From Lichenicoccus sp965213775 (GTDB lineage: Bacteria > Pseudomonadota > Alphaproteobacteria > Acetobacterales > Acetobacteraceae), in the NCBI GenBank assembly GCA_965213775.1, contig CBDCAC010000005.1:620001-684000 (forward strand): 64,000 nucleotides of DNA. The letters run 5' to 3'. Position 1 is the stretch's first letter; every line of letters begins with the position of its first letter. Of the stretch, positions 60,273-64,000 are shown piece after piece. Position numbers and translations under genes: made by a program. Below the pieces are notes generated by a model. That model had not been told where the DNA came from and ran no database searches. It was given only the letters and a program-made list of their open reading frames with translations.

Positions 60273-61090
60273 CCATGGAGCTCGCGCCGGATCTGCTCGG
60301 CGAGGCGGCACGCCATGTGGCGCTTCCAGGACGGCGCGCCGTGCACATCGTCATGCAGCTGGTCGTCGGTCAGCAGCTCGCAGAGGCGGGCGCCGAGCGC
60401 CTCTGCCGAAGCCCCCGCCTCGAGCTCCAGCCGGACCGGCCTGCGCACCGCGGCGGTGATGGTCAGACGAAGCCGGCCGTCTCGCGCATCGCGGGTGCCG
60501 ATGACCAGCGCCGCCGAGCGGCCGAAGCGGGTGAGGGAGGCCTGGCGGAGGGTGCCGCGCCGACGCAGCGCCGCCTCCGGCAGCCGGATCGCGCGCAGCA
60601 GCTCGCCCGGAGCCAGCGCGTTGCGGCCGGCGTCGGTGACGAAGCGGACGGCGTCAAGGCGGCGCTCGCCGCCGGACGGCGTCCAGATCACGCATTCGCC
60701 CTCCAGTGCCACGAGCAGGGCCGCCATCGGCGCCGCCGGCAGCGCCAGGCAGAGGTTACCGCCCACGGTCGCCGCGTGACGGATCTTGAACGAGCCCCAC
60801 AACGCGCTGCCGCAGGGGCGGAACAGGCGGGACGCCGGCCAGCCAGGGGGTGCCTCGAACGCCTCCAGCTCCGCGAGCCGGCAGGTGGCGGCGATCTCCA
60901 GCCCGCCTTCCGGCGGCAGGGTGAGCGCCGGCCAGTCCAGCGTCGCGAGGTCCACCAGCCGGCGCAGCGCATGCTGCGGCTCCGAGAACAGCCAGGTGCC
61001 GCCGGCGAGGTAGGCGTCGCCCGGTCGCGGCGTCGGCAGCGCCTCGCGCGTCGTCGGACGCAGGACATGCTCGATGAAGTGCAGATCCAG
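60269..61090 (-). CDS. Molybdenum hydroxylase FAD-binding subunit, probable CTG start
   Basis: 273 residues if started at CTG 61090. The FAD domain is clear: LAGGTWLF near residue 28, TVGGNLCLALPAAPM for the second flavin loop, and the CO-dehydrogenase-type C-terminal domain. No ATG, GTG or TTG lies in frame near the expected beginning; the next upstream Met is at 61342, far inside the guaB leader. AGGAGG stands 5 bases before the CTG, which would give MDLHFIEHVL. It feeds electrons to NAD or another acceptor for the 57573-60272 subunit. Confidence 0.85.
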   Translation of the reverse strand: MDLHFIEHVLRPTTREALPTPRPGDAYLAGGTWLFSEPQHALRRLVDLATLDWPALTLPPEGGLEIAATCRLAELEAFEAPPGWPASRLFRPCGSALWGSFKIRHAATVGGNLCLALPAAPMAALLVALEGECVIWTPSGGERRLDAVRFVTDAGRNALAPGELLRAIRLPEAALRRRGTLRQASLTRFGRSAALVIGTRDARDGRLRLTITAAVRRPVRLELEAGASAEALGARLCELLTDDQLHDDVHGAPSWKRHMACRLAEQIRRELHG

Positions 61091-61314
61091 CCTTGCCTCC
61101 TCTGGGTCGGACTCTGGGTCGGATGCGCCCTGGCCCGATCCGGGGCGCGGCGAGACGGGATCCAACCACGGGTGCGGTGGATGGCAAAGGCCATTCCCCC
61201 GGCCGCAGCATCGCTTGCATGCTGCAGCGCGGGACAGTAAGGGAGAGCGCCAACGGTGGGACCGCCCGCGGCCTTCGACCGGGTCGGGAGCCCCCTCTGA
61301 GGAGAGCGCCCCGC

Positions 61315-62811
61315 ATGTCCGGCGAAACGCGACCCGTCGCATCCGCCCATGAGCGCATACGGGAGGCGCTGGCCTTCGACGACGTGCTGCTGGTGCCGGG
61401 GCGCTCCGAGGTGCTGCCCGCAGACACCGACACGCGCACCCGGCTGACGCGGCGCATCGAGCTGAACATCCCGCTGATCTCGGCCGCGATGGACACCGTC
61501 ACCGAGGACGCGATGGCGATCGCGATGGCGCAGCAGGGCGGCATCGGCGTCATACACAAGAACCTGGGCATCACCGAGCAGGCCGAGCAGGTGCGCCGGG
61601 TCAAGCGCTACGAGTCCGGGATGGTGGTCAACCCGGTGACCGTGCATCCCGACCAGACTCTGGCCGAGGTGCACGAGATCATGCGGCGGCACCGCATCAG
61701 CGGCCTGCCGGTGATCGAGCGCGCCGACCAGAAGCTGGTCGGCATCCTGACCAACCGGGACATGCGCTTCGAGACCGACCCGGAACGCCGGGTCTACGAG
61801 CTGATGACGCGCGACCATCTGGTCACCGTCGATGACGGCGCCGACCCCGAGGAGGCGCGGCGGCTGCTGCACAAGCACCGCATCGAGAAGCTGCTGGTGG
61901 TGGACCGGCAGGGGCGCTGCACCGGCATCATCACCGCCAAGGACATGGACAAGGCGGTGGCGTATCCGCTGGCCAACAAGGACGAGCTGGGCCGGCTGCG
62001 CTGCGCCGCCGCGACCGGCGTCGGCGCGGACGGCTTCCGGCGCGCGAGCGCGCTGATCGAGGCCGGGGTGGACGTGGTCGTGGTCGATACCGCGCACGGT
62101 CATTCCAGCGGGGTGCTGGCGGCGGTCGCGCGGATCAAGGCGATGTCCAACGCAGTGCAGCTGGTAGCCGGCAACGTGGCGACGCCGGAGGGCGCGCTGG
62201 CGCTGATCGAGGCCGGCGCGGACAGCGTCAAGATCGGCATCGGACCCGGCTCGATCTGCACCACCCGGGTGGTGGCCGGGGTGGGCGTGCCGCAGTTCAG
62301 CGCGGTGCTGGAGACCGCCGCCGCCTGCCGCGAGCGCGACGTGCCGGCGATCGCCGATGGCGGCGTCCGCACCTCGGGCGACCTGGTCAAGGCGATCGGC
62401 GCCGGCGCCGACGTGGTGATGGTCGGCAGCCTGCTCGCCGGCACCGAGGAGGCGCCGGGCGAGGTGTTCCTCTATCAGGGCCGCTCCTACAAATCCTATC
62501 GCGGCATGGGCAGCCTCGGCGCGATGGCCAGGGGTTCGGCGGATCGCTACTTCCAGCAGGAGATCAAGGACACGCTGAAGATGGTGCCCGAGGGCATCGA
62601 GGGGCGGGTCGCCTTCAAAGGCGGCATGGCGACCGTGGTGCACCAGCTGGTCGGCGGGCTGCGCGCCGGCATGGGCTATACCGGAAGTGCCGACATCGCC
62701 GCCCTGCAGGCCGGCGCCCGGTTCCGACGCGTCACCGGCGCCGGGCTGCGGGAGAGCCACGTGCACGACGTGGCGATCACCCGGGAAGCGCCGAACTACC
62801 GTCAGGACTGA
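61315..62811 (+). CDS. guaB: Inosine-5'-monophosphate dehydrogenase
   Basis: 498 residues from ATG 61315 with GAGGAG upstream; the frame open to 61093 is not coding. It oxidises IMP to XMP, the first step to GMP. The catalytic Cys lies in GIGPGSICTTRVV near residue 310, two CBS domains occupy about residues 98-215, and GGMATVVHQLVGGLRAGMGYTG closes the active site. The RsmB-like gene follows after 10 bases. Confidence 0.97.
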   Translation: MSGETRPVASAHERIREALAFDDVLLVPGRSEVLPADTDTRTRLTRRIELNIPLISAAMDTVTEDAMAIAMAQQGGIGVIHKNLGITEQAEQVRRVKRYESGMVVNPVTVHPDQTLAEVHEIMRRHRISGLPVIERADQKLVGILTNRDMRFETDPERRVYELMTRDHLVTVDDGADPEEARRLLHKHRIEKLLVVDRQGRCTGIITAKDMDKAVAYPLANKDELGRLRCAAATGVGADGFRRASALIEAGVDVVVVDTAHGHSSGVLAAVARIKAMSNAVQLVAGNVATPEGALALIEAGADSVKIGIGPGSICTTRVVAGVGVPQFSAVLETAAACRERDVPAIADGGVRTSGDLVKAIGAGADVVMVGSLLAGTEEAPGEVFLYQGRSYKSYRGMGSLGAMARGSADRYFQQEIKDTLKMVPEGIEGRVAFKGGMATVVHQLVGGLRAGMGYTGSADIAALQAGARFRRVTGAGLRESHVHDVAITREAPNYRQD

Positions 62812-62821
62812 GCCCGCGCAG

Positions 62822-64000
62822 ATGACGCCGTCCGCGCGACTGGCCGCCGGCATAGAGCTGCTGACGGCGATCGAGGCCGCCCCGCGCAAGCCGGCGGACG
62901 CGGTCGCCAACGGCTTCTTCCGCGAGCGACGCTATATCGGCGCCGGCGACCGACGCGCGGTGTCCGACCAGGTCTGGTTCGTGCTGCGCCACCAACGGCG
63001 GCTGCAATGGTGGCTGCAGCGCGGCGGCGGGGCGCCGACGCCGCGCCTGCTGCTGGCGGCCGCCTCGGTGCTCGAGGGCCGGCCGCTGGAGAGCCTGCAG
63101 CGCGGCTTCTCCGGCGGCCGCTATGCGCCCGACGCGCTGGAGCCCGACGAGTCGCGCGCCCTGCGCGTGCTCGACGGCCACACGCTGGAGCATCCGGAGA
63201 TGCCCGACGCGGTGCGGCTGGAGGTGCCGGACTGGCTGCTGCCGCGCCTCGCCGGGCGTTTCGGCGCGGAGCTGGCGCGCGAGATGGCGGCTCTGACCGG
63301 CACCGCTTCGCTCGACCTGCGGGTCAACCTGCTGCGCGGCACCCGCGAGCAGGCGATGGCGAGCCTGGCGCAGGACGACATCGTCGCCGAGCCGACCCCG
63401 TTCTCGCCGTGGGGGCTGCGTGCCCGCGGCCGGCAGAACGTCACCGCGACCGCGGCCTTCCGGCAGGGGCTGGTCGAGATCCAGGACGAGGGCAGCCAGC
63501 TGGTGACCGCGCTGGTCGGCGCGCAGCCGGAGATGCGGGTGGTGGATTACTGCGCCGGCGCCGGCGGCAAGACCCTGGGCCTGGCGATGACGATGCGCAA
63601 TCGCGGCCACATCGTCGCCTGCGACGTCTCGGCGGCCAGGCTGGACGGGGCGGTCCGCCGGCTGCGACGCGCCGGCGTGCACAACGTCGAGCGCCATCTC
63701 ATCGTGCCCGGCGACAAGTGGGCCAAGCGCCGGGCGGCGAGCTTCGACCGCGTGCTGGTGGACGCGCCTTGCACCGGCACCGGCACCTGGCGGCGCAATC
63801 CGGACGCGCGCAGCCGGTTGCGCGAGCAGGACCTGGAGGAGCTGGTCGTCAAGCAGGCGGGCATCCTGGACGACGCGGCCCGGCTGCTGCGTCCCGGCGG
63901 CAGGCTGGTCTACGCGACCTGCTCGGTGCTGCCCGAGGAGAACCAGGCGCAGGTCGAGCGCTTCCTGCAGGCGCATCCCGGCTTCGCGCTGATCCCGGCC
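62822..64000 (+). CDS. RsmB/NOP-family RNA (cytosine-5) methyltransferase, partial at 3' end
   Basis: 393 codons from ATG 62822 without a stop before the window ends. An N-terminal NusB-like helical domain (about 1-140) is followed by the SAM domain: binding motif VDYCAGAGGKT near residue 242, catalytic loop DAPCTGTG and the second cysteine in YATCSVLPEEN. These are the marks of m5C methyltransferases acting on 16S rRNA. It probably shares the guaB transcript. Only the extreme C end is missing from view. Confidence 0.92.
   Translation, partial: MTPSARLAAGIELLTAIEAAPRKPADAVANGFFRERRYIGAGDRRAVSDQVWFVLRHQRRLQWWLQRGGGAPTPRLLLAAASVLEGRPLESLQRGFSGGRYAPDALEPDESRALRVLDGHTLEHPEMPDAVRLEVPDWLLPRLAGRFGAELAREMAALTGTASLDLRVNLLRGTREQAMASLAQDDIVAEPTPFSPWGLRARGRQNVTATAAFRQGLVEIQDEGSQLVTALVGAQPEMRVVDYCAGAGGKTLGLAMTMRNRGHIVACDVSAARLDGAVRRLRRAGVHNVERHLIVPGDKWAKRRAASFDRVLVDAPCTGTGTWRRNPDARSRLREQDLEELVVKQAGILDDAARLLRPGGRLVYATCSVLPEENQAQVERFLQAHPGFALIPA

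Overview
The window is one GC-rich (roughly 70 percent) chromosomal segment from an alphaproteobacterium, most likely of the family Acetobacteraceae. This rests on the 16S gene, a CtrA homologue, the FlbD/FlbT type of flagellar control, the yacG-RNase-maf-infA-hisD-hisG-murA-dcd order, and a secreted TDGT-repeat protein. No prophage, complete insertion sequence or CRISPR array was seen.

Layout. 1-1958: 3' end of gyrA, coaD, a cyclophilin, tRNA-Lys. 2121-6147: a surface/secreted repeat protein converging on a Wzm/Wzt-like ABC export pair. 6323-7237: manganese catalase. 7296-13968: tRNA-Phe, then a minus-strand housekeeping run (dcd, murA, hisG, hisD, infA, maf, RNase E/G-like, yacG) and tRNA-Thr. 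14002-16377: a TetR regulator divergent from an outer-membrane efflux lipoprotein, with a palindromic operator between them. 16416-22257: a complete rrn operon (promoter, 16S, tRNA-Ile, tRNA-Ala, 23S, 5S, tRNA-fMet) with RNase III-type processing stems and two short tandem repeats flanking tRNA-Ile. 22609-25907: an ABC exporter translationally coupled to a Rieske-AIF flavoprotein. 26097-29574: DUF2501 protein, prolyl oligopeptidase, riboflavin synthase. 29654-30468: a broken luciferase-like monooxygenase. 30608-30964: tRNA-Leu(UAA) interrupted by a 272-nt group I intron. 31084-35265: a YgjP-type protease, a YcgN-type protein and an ABC-transporter-like module whose ATPase has lost its catalytic motifs and whose permease is only 112 residues. 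35329-36062: two small stress-type membrane proteins. 36054-57517: the flagellar region (fliJ, fliI, ctrA, flhG, flhF, flhA, flbD, fliN, fliH, fliG, fliF, flgD, fliK, flgE, flgK, flgL, flbT), interrupted by nadK, a nitrilase-family gene and a NepR-like small protein. 57573-61090: a two-gene molybdenum hydroxylase. 61315-64000: guaB and the start of an RsmB-type rRNA methyltransferase that runs out of the window.

How the parts work together. The flagellar genes follow the Caulobacter-like hierarchy: CtrA at the top, sigma-54/FlbD for hook-class genes (a good sigma-54 promoter precedes flgE), and FlbT as post-transcriptional flagellin regulator. MS-ring, switch, export ATPase, FlhA, hook and junction genes are present; flagellin, flaF, rod and motor genes must lie elsewhere. 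The most unusual items are the intron-bearing tRNA-Leu, the catalytically dead ABC ATPase kept as an intact frame beside a miniature permease, and the deletion-split flavin monooxygenase whose halves now overlap by ATGA.
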